In this document: in pieces, positions 24,843-35,278 of the stretch | Layout: the number at the start of each line of letters is the position of its first letter | Position numbering within the stretch: position 1 is the stretch's first letter | Source: Ischnura elegans | Lineage: Eukaryota; Arthropoda; Insecta; Odonata; Coenagrionidae | Direction: 5' to 3' | DNA length: 64,000 nucleotides | Assembly (NCBI RefSeq): GCF_921293095.1 | Contig: NC_060259.1 | Coordinates: forward strand, 1,550,001 to 1,614,000 | The notes under the pieces: model-generated | The model's input: only the letters and a program-made list of their open reading frames with translations | Database searches by the model: none | Told to the model about the DNA's origin: nothing | Program-made: the position numbers and the translations under genes

Positions 24843-26850
24843 GGCTGCTATTCTGGATAAGCGTTGCAAAAAATAGCATATGCTATTCTTCGGGTCATTA
24901 TTGCAACGACCCCGTATTCTGAATGACGTGTAGTAATAATTTTGTTCGGAATAGCATCATGCTATTCCTTGCGCGAGCTATTTGGAAGCTCCGCCCCTTC
25001 CCGTATGAAAAACTTTCTGAACAGTTTGCGCAACCAATGGGGGAGAAGATATTTTATATATTTTTCTGTATTTTATGGAATATTGACTTGCAATTTCAAA
25101 TAATTGCTTCATTTGCATTTAAAAATTATATTAAACCGTGGATTTATATAATACGCTTTAAAAATCTCGATTAGGAAATCAGCTGATTGTTGTTGTTTTG
25201 ATAATATCACAATGGCTTCAGACAGGTGGGTTAGGTCATAATTTTACTGTTATAATGATGATTTATCGGGCATAAATATTGAATCATTTACCTATATCCG
25301 ATCGGTCCTTTATCGTGAGATATATGTTATGCGAAATAATCATTGAAAGCTAAATATGTTTGATTTTCTTCGTAATTGTCTTAGGCTTCGAAGTCTGTCT
25401 GTTCGTTGCATGTCAAAATAAATATGTACCAACTTTTATTGCTTTGATCGTGACGATATAGCTTTACTGTATGGACTAGGAGCTTTCGTTTTTAATACTA
25501 ACTTTATATTATATGACTCCCTAATTTCAGTATTCAATCTCTGTTTAGGAACTGAAGTAGGTGGAAACGTCACAGCTGTGCTTTCATGTATTACGATGGA
25601 ATAGTATCGATATTTCAGCTGCAGATTTGGAAAAAGCAGAGGGAGGTGATGGTGAATTTGAGGATGATGGAACAGCTGTGAAAAAGTGAATCTAGCGATA
25701 GTGAATCGTGTGGAAAGTGCTGTTGTGTCAGTTATCATTGTTTTCGTATCAGCTGATTTTAATGTGTAACTGAAATTTTTATAGACCCTGAACTGTGCCG
25801 ATATACTGAAAATTAATTGTGTGAATAACTTGCTTGGCTATAGAGGAAACAATTTGTATTGAATTCCACATGATATGTATTGCGTTTATGATGTACATGA
25901 ATATTCCATTAAACGTTTGTGGTGAATCATATTTGTTCGGAAACTTTATTGGTGTTCGGAGAAATCCTTTGTTTTCAAGCAAGTAATTCAAGTCGACTGC
26001 CCCTGTTATAATTTAGTAAATTTTAAGTTTTAATTGTAGAAGGTAGCGAATAGTGGGGAAAATAATTTCGACGCGTTGCATATATTTGTATATACTGTCC
26101 AACTGAGGAAATGAACGGCTGATCAAAGTATATGGTATTATTATGGTAATATATGGTTTTCATTGAAAGCTATAACAATTATTATATTTGGCGAGTTAGT
26201 GTGTTAACACAAGCTTGAAATTTTTCAAGAATAGACCTCATAGCCTACATTGAGGATATTTTTAGTAGCAAGTCAAGTGATGAAATAAAATTATGAGTTG
26301 TACATATGAGTAAAACGCGGAAAATTTGGGCTAATCGTAGTAATTCTTTGCATTAATTGTTATTGTTTTCGTACTGTCGATGAAGCAAGCTTGTGCTTCA
26401 TATATTAAGCTCGAATGTTAATTTCTAACCAATTCACTTAACTAGTGAAATATTCATCACTTATGCTACTATTATTTAATTAAAATAAAGCAGATATCAT
26501 TTTATTTTTGGCTATTATTCCATTTTTCAATACTGATTATGTTACTTTAACCTCAGAAAAACAATCCGACATCGCAATGCGCACGTTTTCAGGGTTGCAA
26601 TACCGAATAGCTCGGTCTCGAAGACCGCGTAATATTATAGCAAGCCTACTGGTTGCAATACGCCGTTCAGAATAGTGAATTGCTACGGGCCTATGCTATT
26701 CTGAGAATTACGTCTTCCGGTGTAGTAAAAACACGAATTGCAACCGTTCTGAATACCAAATAGCATAGGCGTTGCAATACGCTATATTATAGCAACATCG
26801 GTTGCAATATCGAAGAATAGCATAATGCAATTCCATCCAGAATAGCAGCC
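24843..26850. mobile_element. 2.0-kb element copy 1, ends GGCTGCTATTCTGGA, duplication TTT
   Basis: Both ends read inwards GGCTGCTATTCTGGA. The interrupted repeat array gives the empty site GATACTTTGAAGG, so the duplication is TTT (24,840-24,842 and 26,851-26,853). The last ~260 bp and first ~120 bp are packed with AATAGCAT/ATGCTATT and TTGCAA words. It is probably a non-autonomous element, as no transposase is present. A short two-exon frame seen in copy 2 is damaged here: ATGGCTTCAGACAG at 25,212 lacks about 10 bases after GACA, and a frame change follows. The second copy is inverted at 33,335-41,893. The 3-bp duplication suggests a PIF/Harbinger-like group (inference). Confidence 0.85.
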
Positions 26851-27188
26851 TTTGAAGGCATTGATTGACGAGGTTGTGCGTGAATGGATGAAAAATATCA
26901 AAATATAAATTATTGTTAAATTTAAAGTATTAACCTATTAAATTGCGTGAGTGGAATTGTATTTCTTTGAATAACGCTTGCATGAATGACTGAACGTTCA
27001 ATAGAACCTGCTAACTTTCATTGAGACCAGTAAACAGTTTGGGATCCACCCTATGTTACCAAGACTTCATTGTGTAAAATGGCTTCCACAAAATTAGATT
27101 GAGAACATGTTCGACCATTAGCCAAGTGCGATCTACTCATTGATATTTTCTGTTGTTGTAATATACTTTAACCTCTTATAGGTCCAAA

Positions 27189-29366
27189 ATGTCTAAGCGG
27201 CATAGTAATACACCATATCACTTGTTATCAAGAGCGGGCAAAAAATGGCGATTGCAACGTGTGAATGACAAAGTTGGTGTAGATCAGTGTATGTTTCACA
27301 GTGGTTCATCAGACGGAAGTGATTCGTGTGGTAATGATTTCCTTCGATCCCAATCTCTTAGCTATTCAAGTGGACATGTTATGGTAAATGACGATAAATT
27401 ATCAGATAGTGAAAAATCAAGTGTTTCTTTGTCTTCATCTGTATGCAGCTACGGTGGAGAGACTATTTCAGATCCCTCTGATACTGAAAATGGGACTGAT
27501 GTAGATGATGTCATGGACAATGTCTTCAGTGAAAATGATAACTGTGATGAATTTGATTCTTCTGAGGACTGCATCTCACCGTCTACAGCCACAACTCATT
27601 TTTTGCGTGAATGGGCATTGAAAAACAATATAACTTTGACTGCCTTAAGTGCTTTATGTACCGGTTTAAAAACATGTCACCCATCTTGCTTTAGTGATTT
27701 GCCGGTAGACGGAAGAACAATTTTGAGAACTCCACCTCAGGTTAACCTTCATTCTGTTCCACCTGGTGATTATATCCATATTGGTCTGAAAAAGCAATTG
27801 TCTGTGGTGATTTCTCAGCTATCAAAACCAGTGGATTCATTGAATTTATTGTTTAATGTTGATGGGTTATCCTTGTATCGTAGCTCAGCTAGTGAGGTTT
27901 ACCCCATTCTTTTCTCTCTACCAACCTTGAAAGAATTTAAGGGCAAAGTTTACCCGGTTGGTCTTTATTATGGTGCATCTAAACCTTGTAACCTTTCTTC
28001 TTTTTTGGACTTGTTCATTGTGGAGCTAAATGATGTTTTGCGGAATGGGTTTTATGGGAATAATAAGAAAGTGAATGTTACTCTCCTGGGGTTTTGTTGT
28101 GATGCTGTTGCCAAGAGCTACATAATGGGAGTAACATCTCACAATGGGTACAGAAGTTGTACTAGATGTAATGTCCATGGGAAGAGAGTTGAGAAGAGAC
28201 AGGTGTTTCCAGAAACAGATTGCTCTGCAAGAACACATGATGAATTTTTGAACAGAGTTGACCCGATCTTTCGCAGTCGTGACACACCACTTGTAAATGT
28301 TCATGGCATTAATTTTGTAAATTCATTTGTTATTGATTATATGCATCTTGTCTGCCTGGGAGTTATGCGTACTCTCTTATTTGCTTGGTGTGGTGGTCCA
28401 TTATCAATGAAGATTTCACAAAGACAAAAAGCCACTGTCTCAGAAAGCATTCTTTCTCTAAGGGGTTGTTTTCCGAAAGAATTTGCACGGAGGCCTAGGG
28501 ACTTGGCCATGTTAAAATATTGGAAAGCAACAGAATACCGTAATTTTCTGTTGTACTTGGGACCTTTAGTCCTGAAAGATGTTCTGACGACTGAGAAGTA
28601 CAATCACTTTTTACAGTTGCATATAGCAATATCGACTTTGATGAGCCGACAAAAATGTACTGACGGTAAACAACTTGAGCGTGTTAAAGATTTGCTGAAG
28701 TACTTTGTGACAAATGTCATAAGTTTATATGGAGAATGCTTTGTAACTTACAATTTTCATGGACTTATTCATCTTGTTGATGACATCCACTACTTCTCTG
28801 ATGTGTTCCCTGGTATTACTTTGCATGATTTGTCAGCATTCCCATTTGAGAACTATCTTCAGAGAGTCAAGAGAATGGTAAGAGGAAGGGCCAAACCCTT
28901 GCAGCAAATTGGGAGGAGAATGGGAGAGATTTTTTTATCTGGTAAAATTTATCCACAGCCCTCTATTCTAAAGAGTCCATCATTTAGAAACATTCACAAC
29001 AATGGACCATTGCTGGCATTTTGTACAGATCCTCAATACAATGCCATCACTTATGAAGATTTTGAGTTAACAACCAGCTCACCCAACAATTGCTGTAGTA
29101 GCAAAGGTGGCTCAATTATAATTATTGAAAACATTGCTTTTTCAAAAGAATTTAATGAAGTTGTCATTATTGGTCGACATTTTCTACATAAGGAAAATTA
29201 TTTTTCAGTCCAGGATTTTCATAGTTCAGAACTAGGAATATATAAGGTGAGAAAGCTATCATCAATGAAAACATGGCTGTTCTCTGATATTGTTGGGAAA
29301 TACATTTGCCTGCCACAAGGAAATAATTTTGTTGTTTTTCCACTACGTCACTGCGACGTTGCTTAA
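27189..29366 (+). CDS. Transposase-like protein, intact 725 codons
   Basis: A single large exon begins at a splice acceptor (AG at 27,180-27,181) seven bases before ATG, so a leader exon lies upstream. Residues 1-135 are low-complexity Ser/Asp-rich with a basic start. Residues 170-181 (DLPVDGRTILRT) open the conserved part. FNVDG (Asp225), GLYYGASKP (258-266), FCCDA (Asp305), a Cys-x2-Cys pair (324/327), DYMHLVCLGVMR (383-394), YNFHGLIHL (521-529) and AFPFENY (Glu554) follow. The order matches a large family of invertebrate transposase-like proteins distantly related to CACTA (Transposase_21-type) enzymes. Asp225, Asp305 and Glu554 are my guess at the DDE triad of an RNase H fold. The frame has no stop or shift, so it may be recent. 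The DUF4806-type gene starts 378 bp downstream in the same orientation. It lies inside the 13,321-32,158 transposon. Confidence 0.82.
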   Translation: MSKRHSNTPYHLLSRAGKKWRLQRVNDKVGVDQCMFHSGSSDGSDSCGNDFLRSQSLSYSSGHVMVNDDKLSDSEKSSVSLSSSVCSYGGETISDPSDTENGTDVDDVMDNVFSENDNCDEFDSSEDCISPSTATTHFLREWALKNNITLTALSALCTGLKTCHPSCFSDLPVDGRTILRTPPQVNLHSVPPGDYIHIGLKKQLSVVISQLSKPVDSLNLLFNVDGLSLYRSSASEVYPILFSLPTLKEFKGKVYPVGLYYGASKPCNLSSFLDLFIVELNDVLRNGFYGNNKKVNVTLLGFCCDAVAKSYIMGVTSHNGYRSCTRCNVHGKRVEKRQVFPETDCSARTHDEFLNRVDPIFRSRDTPLVNVHGINFVNSFVIDYMHLVCLGVMRTLLFAWCGGPLSMKISQRQKATVSESILSLRGCFPKEFARRPRDLAMLKYWKATEYRNFLLYLGPLVLKDVLTTEKYNHFLQLHIAISTLMSRQKCTDGKQLERVKDLLKYFVTNVISLYGECFVTYNFHGLIHLVDDIHYFSDVFPGITLHDLSAFPFENYLQRVKRMVRGRAKPLQQIGRRMGEIFLSGKIYPQPSILKSPSFRNIHNNGPLLAFCTDPQYNAITYEDFELTTSSPNNCCSSKGGSIIIIENIAFSKEFNEVVIIGRHFLHKENYFSVQDFHSSELGIYKVRKLSSMKTWLFSDIVGKYICLPQGNNFVVFPLRHCDVA

Positions 29367-29743
29367 CTTTGATCATCATTATTGTTTGTCATAGGATCCC
29401 AGCCATTTGTATAGAAAATTGTAATCAATGATCCCTTGTAATCATTTTTTTACTACTGTTATTTCATGATGTAAATACATTTCAGTATTCAAATTTTGCA
29501 TTTAGATTATTGCAAGATCACTTCCTCATCTTATATAATTTCTCTGTTACCATGAAGGGAAATATTTTAAGAATTGTGATTGTGGCATGTTGCACAACAG
29601 TGGATGGAAAGAGTGAATGAATGAGTTTGAGAGAACCGACTGTGCTGAATGGTTTACTCATATTTGCTGTTACTATTTATGCATCACTTGTATGTGTACA
29701 ATTTAAAGTGTCTTTTTATCTTTTTCTAGGTCATTCAATTATC

Positions 29744-31660
29744 ATGTGGACTATTATTTTCAAACATGATGTGAAGGAGCATGACTGTGTACCAAATGTG
29801 TGGCTAGTGACTGCTAAAAAATGTCTTTACCCTGACAAGAGTAAGGCCACAATAAAAAGAATGGCAAAGGAGTGTGCTCCTCCTGAAGATAATTGGGATG
29901 AAATTGCCATATCGATTGTTAAACGTGATTTTGGTAAGTCCTTCCAAGCAAAAGTTGGTAAACTTTGTTACTGCAGCTTCAGTGATGTGAATTCTGTCTC
30001 TCAGTAATGAATACTTAGCGTTAATGAGGAACTAACATTTTTTGAACTTGACATGCTATTTTCATTGTTTTACAGATGTTTTTGAGAGGGCATTCTCTGA
30101 TGTGATGCGGTTGGAAACCGGAAAACGGTCCATCACCAGTTCCGAGAATGAGGAAAGGGGGAAAGGGAAAAGGGAGAAAAGAAGGAGAGTCAACTCTGAT
30201 GAGCTCTTATCAGATAGTGATATTGACGAGCGAAGAGGCAGCATTTCCATTGATGCCAGCCCTGCAGGGCAAAACAATAGAAATAAAAGTGCCGAGTCCC
30301 TTAATTCCAGGAGACTATCCTCTTCCCTCGATCTATCAAACGAAGTGACACATAAGGCAGCTAAGACCCAATGTCCCTTGCCCAAGAGCAGGCATCATGT
30401 CTGCACTTTCGCACACGGGGAAACTATAAATATTTCCATAGCGAAGCAGTTATGCTCTATGTCTAGTAAGTTCAATTCATAACATCACACTCAAAAAAAT
30501 ATACGAACTCCGACCTTTCACTAAGCAGTTTTCTCAGATTTTGCTAACTACTTTTTTAATTCCTGCTTTCACTTTCAGGAGCCATATTAGGATTGCAAAG
30601 TGCAGTGAGGGATGTCCAAGAGCAGCTAAAAGAGCTGAGGAAATCAAAAGAAGTTGAGGTGAAGGAAGACCTTCCCATGGAGGGAAGTGATGTTGATTTG
30701 CTGGACGACAAGATATTTGAGATACTTAACCATTTCCCACTGAAAACAATGGAAGACTTCAACAAATTTGAAGAACGTTTGAAGAGTGAAAGTGAATTCA
30801 GAAACTCTACTGTAAGTATTTTCCAAACGTAATTCAACTTTTACTTTTCCCAATTCAAACAAAAATTATGTAACTGAAACTCTTTAAATGCAAATCTTGA
30901 ACATTGTGAAAAGGCCTTACACAAGCACAGCTTGCACATTAATAGCTAAAAAGTGCTGATGTGCTAAAAAGACTTAAAACTGAAATGTGGCTGTATGGCA
31001 ATTGTCATTGTGGTCCTTTAAACCCTGCTCATAGAGTTAAAGATAGAATGAATTAGTACATCGTTGCAGTCATTGAGAAAACCTAAGAGGAGGATGATTT
31101 CCATTAGTAGGATAAAACTGGCATATAAACACTATTTTTATGGGCTACTTTATCTTTATCTTGAACTATTTTCATCTATTCATAATCTAATAGTATACCA
31201 TTTGTTACAGGTTTTAGCTCTCCTCGCTAAATCACAGAAAACAAGTTACACGAGGACTACCACGAGTATCCTTTGATACATTATTTCAAATGAAATAATT
31301 TTCAATTTCACTTGGAAGGGCCAGAGCCGCAAAGAGCATACCACATCAAAAGTGGCATTCCATAATTTGGCCATCTGCTCAGCTGTGATGAGTAAGTAAA
31401 AAATCAGTACTTTCTGTTAATATAGATACTCTTCATTTATTCTGATATTCACATTTCTGGATTTTCAAACATGATTCATTTACTGAATTTGTAAATTAGC
31501 ATTGTATTTACAATGAAATAGTAAATCATGGCTTCTTTGGTTGCTTCCAGGTGCGGTTAAAAAGAAGTGGAGGGGTATGGTACCTGACTTAAGTAGCAAA
31601 TTGGAATTGTGTATTTCTGGCTGGTTTGCCCAGACTCAAAGCAAGCTAAATAAAAAATGA
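29744..31660 (+). pseudogene. DUF4806-type protein, five exons with one in-frame TGA
   Basis: Exons 29,730-29,933 (ATG 29,744), 30,076-30,465, 30,579-30,811, 31,211-31,391 and 31,551-31,660 have GT-AG introns and consistent phases (1, 1, 0, 1), giving 368 codons. The N-terminus MWTIIFKHDV...VPNVW matches the 'WT.V.F...VEVVP..W' start of DUF4806 proteins. The middle is basic and Ser-rich (a possible nuclear signal at KREKRRRV). A short coiled coil (LQSAVRDVQEQLKELRKSK) precedes the domain: FPLKTMEDFNKFEERLK, YTRTTTSIL, FNFTWKGQSRK and FHNLAICSAV. Codon 293 (31,274-31,276) is TGA, in the middle of the domain; conserved residues continue in the same frame, so a point mutation (for example CGA to TGA) is likely. 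The product would be 292 residues. The biochemical role of DUF4806 is unknown; pairing with a transposase suggests an accessory transposition protein. Confidence 0.8.
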
Positions 31661-31732
31661 TTTTTGCCTGGAAAATTTCTTGAAGATTGACTCATTTCAG
31701 TCCATCTCCCCCATTCCCTTCTACGAAGCTGC

Positions 31733-32150
31733 AAAATATTTAAAGCATGTTTAAAACAAATTTTGAAATAATAGTTCATATTTTCTTCAATGCTTTAACA
31801 TTTTAAACTTGTGTAAAAGTTATTTTAAAATATGCTAAAATTGAGACAATTTTAAAGAAAAAATTCATAGCTTCTTCAAGGGTTTAACATGTTTTAAACC
31901 TGTGTTAAAATTATTTTAAAAGTATGCTGAAATATGTTAAGAATATTTTAAAATGATTTTATAGCTATAATTCAAAACTTCTTCAAGACTTTAACATATT
32001 TTAAACTTATGTTAAAATCATTTTAAAATAATGTAAAAAATATTTGTAACATTGAAACAGAGAAAGCTAATATGTTTTCAAAATTATTTTAAAACCATTT
32101 TAAAATAATCTTGCAATATATTTTAAAATAATTTTTACATAAGATTTTGC
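31733..32150. repeat. Right subterminal TTTTAAAAT array of the 18.8-kb transposon
   Basis: It has many copies of TTTTAAAATNATTTTAAAA-type words, TTTAACATxTTTTAAAC and CTTCAAG phrases recurring about every 110-130 bases. It mirrors 13,330-13,660 and ends directly at the terminal CCCAAGTAGCA. Confidence 0.7.
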
Positions 32151-32161
32151 TACTTGGGTAA

Positions 32162-32878
32162 AGGAAGAAACTTTGGACTGTATTTCTCACACCAACCCTC
32201 GCCTATCCTTCTCAATGAAACTCATTACCCTAGTAAAGGAAAAAGTAGGTACTCTACCGTTTTCCCAGTTGAAACATATTAACTTATAATGATTAACGAC
32301 TATTAAAAAACATTAATCTATTTCATGTATATCCTATTTTTCTTCAGATTTTAATTTATGGCATGAGTAAATTTGTCGATATATGTTCTTACAATCCTTT
32401 CTTTATATTACATGCCCCTTTTAATAATTTTTGTTGCCTTTTGTATGTAAAGGCTGCTTCCAAAGACATTTGAGTTCATTTTGGGGGAGATACGAGAATG
32501 TTTGTCGATATTTAGTTCTTGCTATATATTTATTTAAATCACAATTAAATTTACATCTATTTACTAAGTGCGTCTACTCCGTTACTTCGTAGTCACTTAT
32601 TTAGGAGAAAGGCGTCCTCATTCAGCGTCCATCATCTGCAACGTGAGTAAACTCTCCATTGCCTCAGTGCATTCCCTTCGAATTTCCGCCAAAAATTGAC
32701 TCGCTCCTCCGCTGACCCAAGTTTTCAGGGGAGCGTCTGGAGCTGGTCCGGAGCGAGGCGGGAAACGGGTGTGTGACGTTTGCCGTGACGTCACAGCCTA
32801 ACCTGTAGCGCTCCGTAGCGAATAACGGACCGCTTGGTGGCGCTCCGAAGCATTGGTAGCGTTCAACGGACCGCACCC
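32162..32878. other. Right part of the GGGTGCGGTCC element, non-coding
   Basis: Nothing coding is recognised. The last ~220 bp (32,660-32,878) are G+C-richer and carry repeated GGAGCG/CGCTCC and GGTCCG words, the inverted counterpart of 13,034-13,150. Confidence 0.6.
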
Positions 32879-32901
32879 CAAAGAGCTCACTGAGCATTCA
32901 C

Positions 32902-32986
32902 CATCCAGGGGGGAATGTGATCGCTTCAGTGAGCGCTGACGTCACAGTCCGCTCACTGATCAGGGAGCGATCACTCCCCCTGGATG
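32902..32986. mobile_element. 85-bp foldback MITE, ends CATCCAGGGGG
   Basis: Arms CATCCAGGGGGGAATGTGAT and its inverted partner (ATCACTCCCCCTGGATG) surround GAGCG words and TGACGTCA. It is an uninterrupted relative of the MITE split at 6,582-11,524. No clear target duplication. Confidence 0.6.
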
Positions 32987-32999
32987 CACCCATTGATCG

Positions 33000-33240
33000 G
33001 TGAACGGGATCATTCAGATGACCGAGAGGGTCATTTCCTCACGTCGGTCGTTCGTGACCGTGGACGTTCTCTATCAGTCGCGATCGTCGGTCATTCATGA
33101 TTGCTCTAGACGCAGGTCATTCGTGATCGTGGTCGTTCTCCGTCAATCGCCAGCCATTAGGTCATTCGTGATTGTTCATTGCATAGGTCATTCTCAAACA
33201 CAGTCCAATCGCTATCATTCTTCGAAGATGTCGCGGTTGA
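33000..33240 (+). repeat. Degenerate repeats of GGTCATTCGTGATCG
   Basis: GGTCATTCGTGAT, GGTCGTTCGTGACCG, GGTCATTCATGATTG and GGTCATTCTC recur at irregular spacing of about 25-50 bases, mixed with CGTTCTC and CAATCGC. The words are partly palindromic. A related phrase (GGTCGGTCATGAACG) occurs at 6,536 beside the related MITE. Confidence 0.55.
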
Positions 33241-33690
33241 TGATCGTCACTCGAGCGATCGCTACCTGAATTGACCGTTTTTGGCTGCTCTTTCACTCGT
33301 GGTGATGAATGGCATGGTATTGCAATCACTTTTAGGCTGCTATTATGGATGGAATAGCATTATGCTATTCTTCGATATTGCAACCGATGTTGCTATAATA
33401 TAGCGTATTGCAACGCCTATGCTATTTGGTATTACGAACGGTTGCAATTCGTGTTTTTACTACACCGGAAGACGTAATTCTCAGAATAGCATAGGCCCGT
33501 TGCTATTTACTATTATGAACGGCGAATTGCAACCGATAGGGTTGCAATAATAATACGCGGTCTTCGAGGCCGAGCAATTCGGTATTGCAACCAAGGGGAC
33601 TCCATTACTATTGTAATATTCGTGATTGCAACCCAGAAAACGTGCGCATTGCGATGTCGAATTGTTTTTCTGAGGTTAAAGCGTAGCCTA

Positions 33691-34054
33691 CAGTCCGGCC
33701 GCCGAGAGTTGTCCGATGACAGCTAGAAGGAGTAGGGGGCAAGGTTGCCAGGTAAGAAATGGAAACGCCCACACCACACGTAAACAAAAGGGTTCCCTTA
33801 AGAAAGGAACCAGAAGGGACGACGAGCGTGAAGGACCCAAAGGAAGATTCCTTTGTTTTGGCGATTCGCAGAAAGGGCTTGTTTTGGTGGCTCAGGCTTG
33901 TTTCAGTGCTTCATATCCATGAGACAACGTTGTATGACTGGGCGAGGGTATGAGGTGCGTTTGGGGGACAGCAATTGGCTGCAAACCGTGCAGGCGCAGG
34001 GTTCTCCGCCCCTCCTTTTGAACTGTCATCGGACAACTCTCGACGGCCGGACTG
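33691..34054. mobile_element. 364-bp Tc1/mariner-type MITE, ends CAGTCCGGCC, duplication TA
   Basis: The 32-bp terminal inverted repeats (CAGTCCGGCCGxCGAGAGTT continuing to GATGACAG) differ at one position. TA lies outside each end (33,689-33,690 and 34,055-34,056). It sits inside the left terminal repeat of the 3.2-kb element, whose right end gives the uninterrupted sequence. TA duplication and terminal CAG fit the Tc1/mariner superfamily. It has no transposase. Confidence 0.85.
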
Positions 34055-34366
34055 TACGTTATTCATAAGGCCGTCCAACGTGGGCTGTAAACGGGCAGAA
34101 TGAGCATGTCTGGAGTTAGTTCCAGTTGTCGCCGCTGGCGCTGTTTTGAGAACAAAATTCGTATCGGAATGAATGGCGAACATTTGAAACAGACGCGATT
34201 TTTGTCAAAATTAGTTCTCTTTTCGTGATTATGCTAACATTTACCATATTTATTTAATTTTGGCCTTTATTTTTTGGTATTTTTCACGGAATAATGTTTT
34301 CAAAATTATAGGAATTTCCGACAAAGTGATATTTTCCTAAACGCAGGTGCTGTTACTTCTTCCATG

Positions 34367-35278
34367 TTACAGTGTCCGTTTCATTTTAGCATAATTGTCC
34401 AGAAGTGGCCTAAAAATTTTTTGTAATATTACACGAAGCAATACCGGGTTTGTGCATTGCTTACAAGCAAATTCCTTCAGAAATCTTGGTAAAATGAATG
34501 TCAGTAATTGCTCTTCAAGTAGCTGGCGTTGCAGAAACAGTACTGCCCGAATATAAAATTTTGCTGTCAAGTTTGCGCACTGCTTACACTGAGAAATATG
34601 TAAAGTTTTTGCTAGGATAACAATCTATCTATGATCTATTCAAATGATTCACTAATAACAGTGAGGGAGCACTTTTTTGACATGCGGCGAGAGGTTCCAG
34701 ACGCCCTATACATTCAGTTCTCTCCTCTGCGATTCGGATAAGGTAACCCGCCACGAAAGCTACTGCAGCTTCTCTCATATATATTTCAAATATATAAGCG
34801 ATGGTCACTTGGGGAAATTTGTTACTAATGATTAATTAACTATCAAATAATTAATCAGTCGACAAACACTTTTTCAGTAACCATACCTGGAATAGGTCTA
34901 CTTCATATCTCGAGAAGATCTTCCGGTTGCGTTGCAGGAGTTTCATGGCCCTTAGAAATGTCATTGAGTTTCCTGATAAGCAACAGTGATTTGCAATCTT
35001 CAGAGTCATTTACTCTATCGCAGAGAGGTAGAAAGTTTTGAAATTCAAGTTCTTGACATGTTTTCACTGTTTTCCTGCTGTCGGTAGAGTAACTTGACGA
35101 AGTCACTGGAAACGTTTACTCCGTCAGATGTCAGTCTACGGTCAAGAAACTGATTTCTCATGTTCTCAAGGGTGTGACTAGAATTGTAGCTAAGGAATAG
35201 AGGCCGAAATGGGGTCACAAGGCGCGCAATGGAATACTGTCTTCTGAATGAACGTTGGCCATCGGTGAAAATTCCCAC
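34367..35278 (-). pseudogene. Unrecognised decayed coding frames in the 3.2-kb element
   Basis: Three minus-strand frames of 67-77 codons overlap or follow each other: ENMRNQFLDRRLTSDG at 35,045-35,278, FQNFLPLCDRVNDSEDCKSL at 34,903-35,106 and LLTFILPRFLKEFACKQC at 34,367-34,570. The first two overlap in different frames, as if one frame had shifted. I do not recognise the protein. Its position suggests a remnant of this element's own transposase. Confidence 0.3.

Larger units (their letters stand above)
13321..32158 (+). mobile_element. 18.8-kb two-gene DNA transposon (transposase-like + DUF4806), ends CCCAAGTAGCA, duplication TAA
   Basis: Both ends read inwards CCCAAGTAGCAAAA and are flanked by TAA (13,318-13,320 and 32,159-32,161). 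Inside each end lies an array of short palindromic words of the ATTTTAAAAT type (about 13,330-13,660 and 31,733-32,150). Two genes sit near the right end on the plus strand: the transposase-like gene (27,189-29,366) and the DUF4806-type gene (29,744-31,660). About 6.5 kb of the interior is later insertions (13,770-14,756; 14,823-16,384; 20,713-20,976; 21,844-23,543; 24,843-26,850), leaving roughly 12 kb of own sequence. Short terminal repeats with long subterminal arrays and a 2-3 bp duplication recall CACTA-type elements, but a TAA target also suits PIF/Harbinger. The 3.3-kb element at 37,398-40,730 has nearly the same terminus. Confidence 0.72.
13034..32878. mobile_element. GGGTGCGGTCC inverted-repeat element, split by the 18.8-kb transposon; duplication CAA
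   Basis: The left end at 13,034 reads GGGTGCGGTCCAATGAATGC. The right end, read inwards from 32,878, is GGGTGCGGTCCGTTGAACGC, and similarity continues through GCTAC and CGGTCC words for about 90 bases. CAA lies directly outside each end (13,031-13,033 and 32,879-32,881), a 3-bp target duplication. Without the 18.8-kb insertion at 13,321-32,158 this element would be only about 1 kb and non-coding. Its ends resemble those of the 6,616-11,483 element. Confidence 0.7.

Noticed and set aside
31274-31276. TGA read as selenocysteine
   Set aside because: No selenocysteine family link is known for DUF4806 and no insertion-element hairpin was sought successfully downstream; a point mutation is simpler.
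33000-33240. CRISPR-like array of GGTCATTCGTGAT repeats
   Set aside because: Repeat spacing and sequence vary, words are short, and the setting is eukaryotic. It is a degenerate simple repeat.
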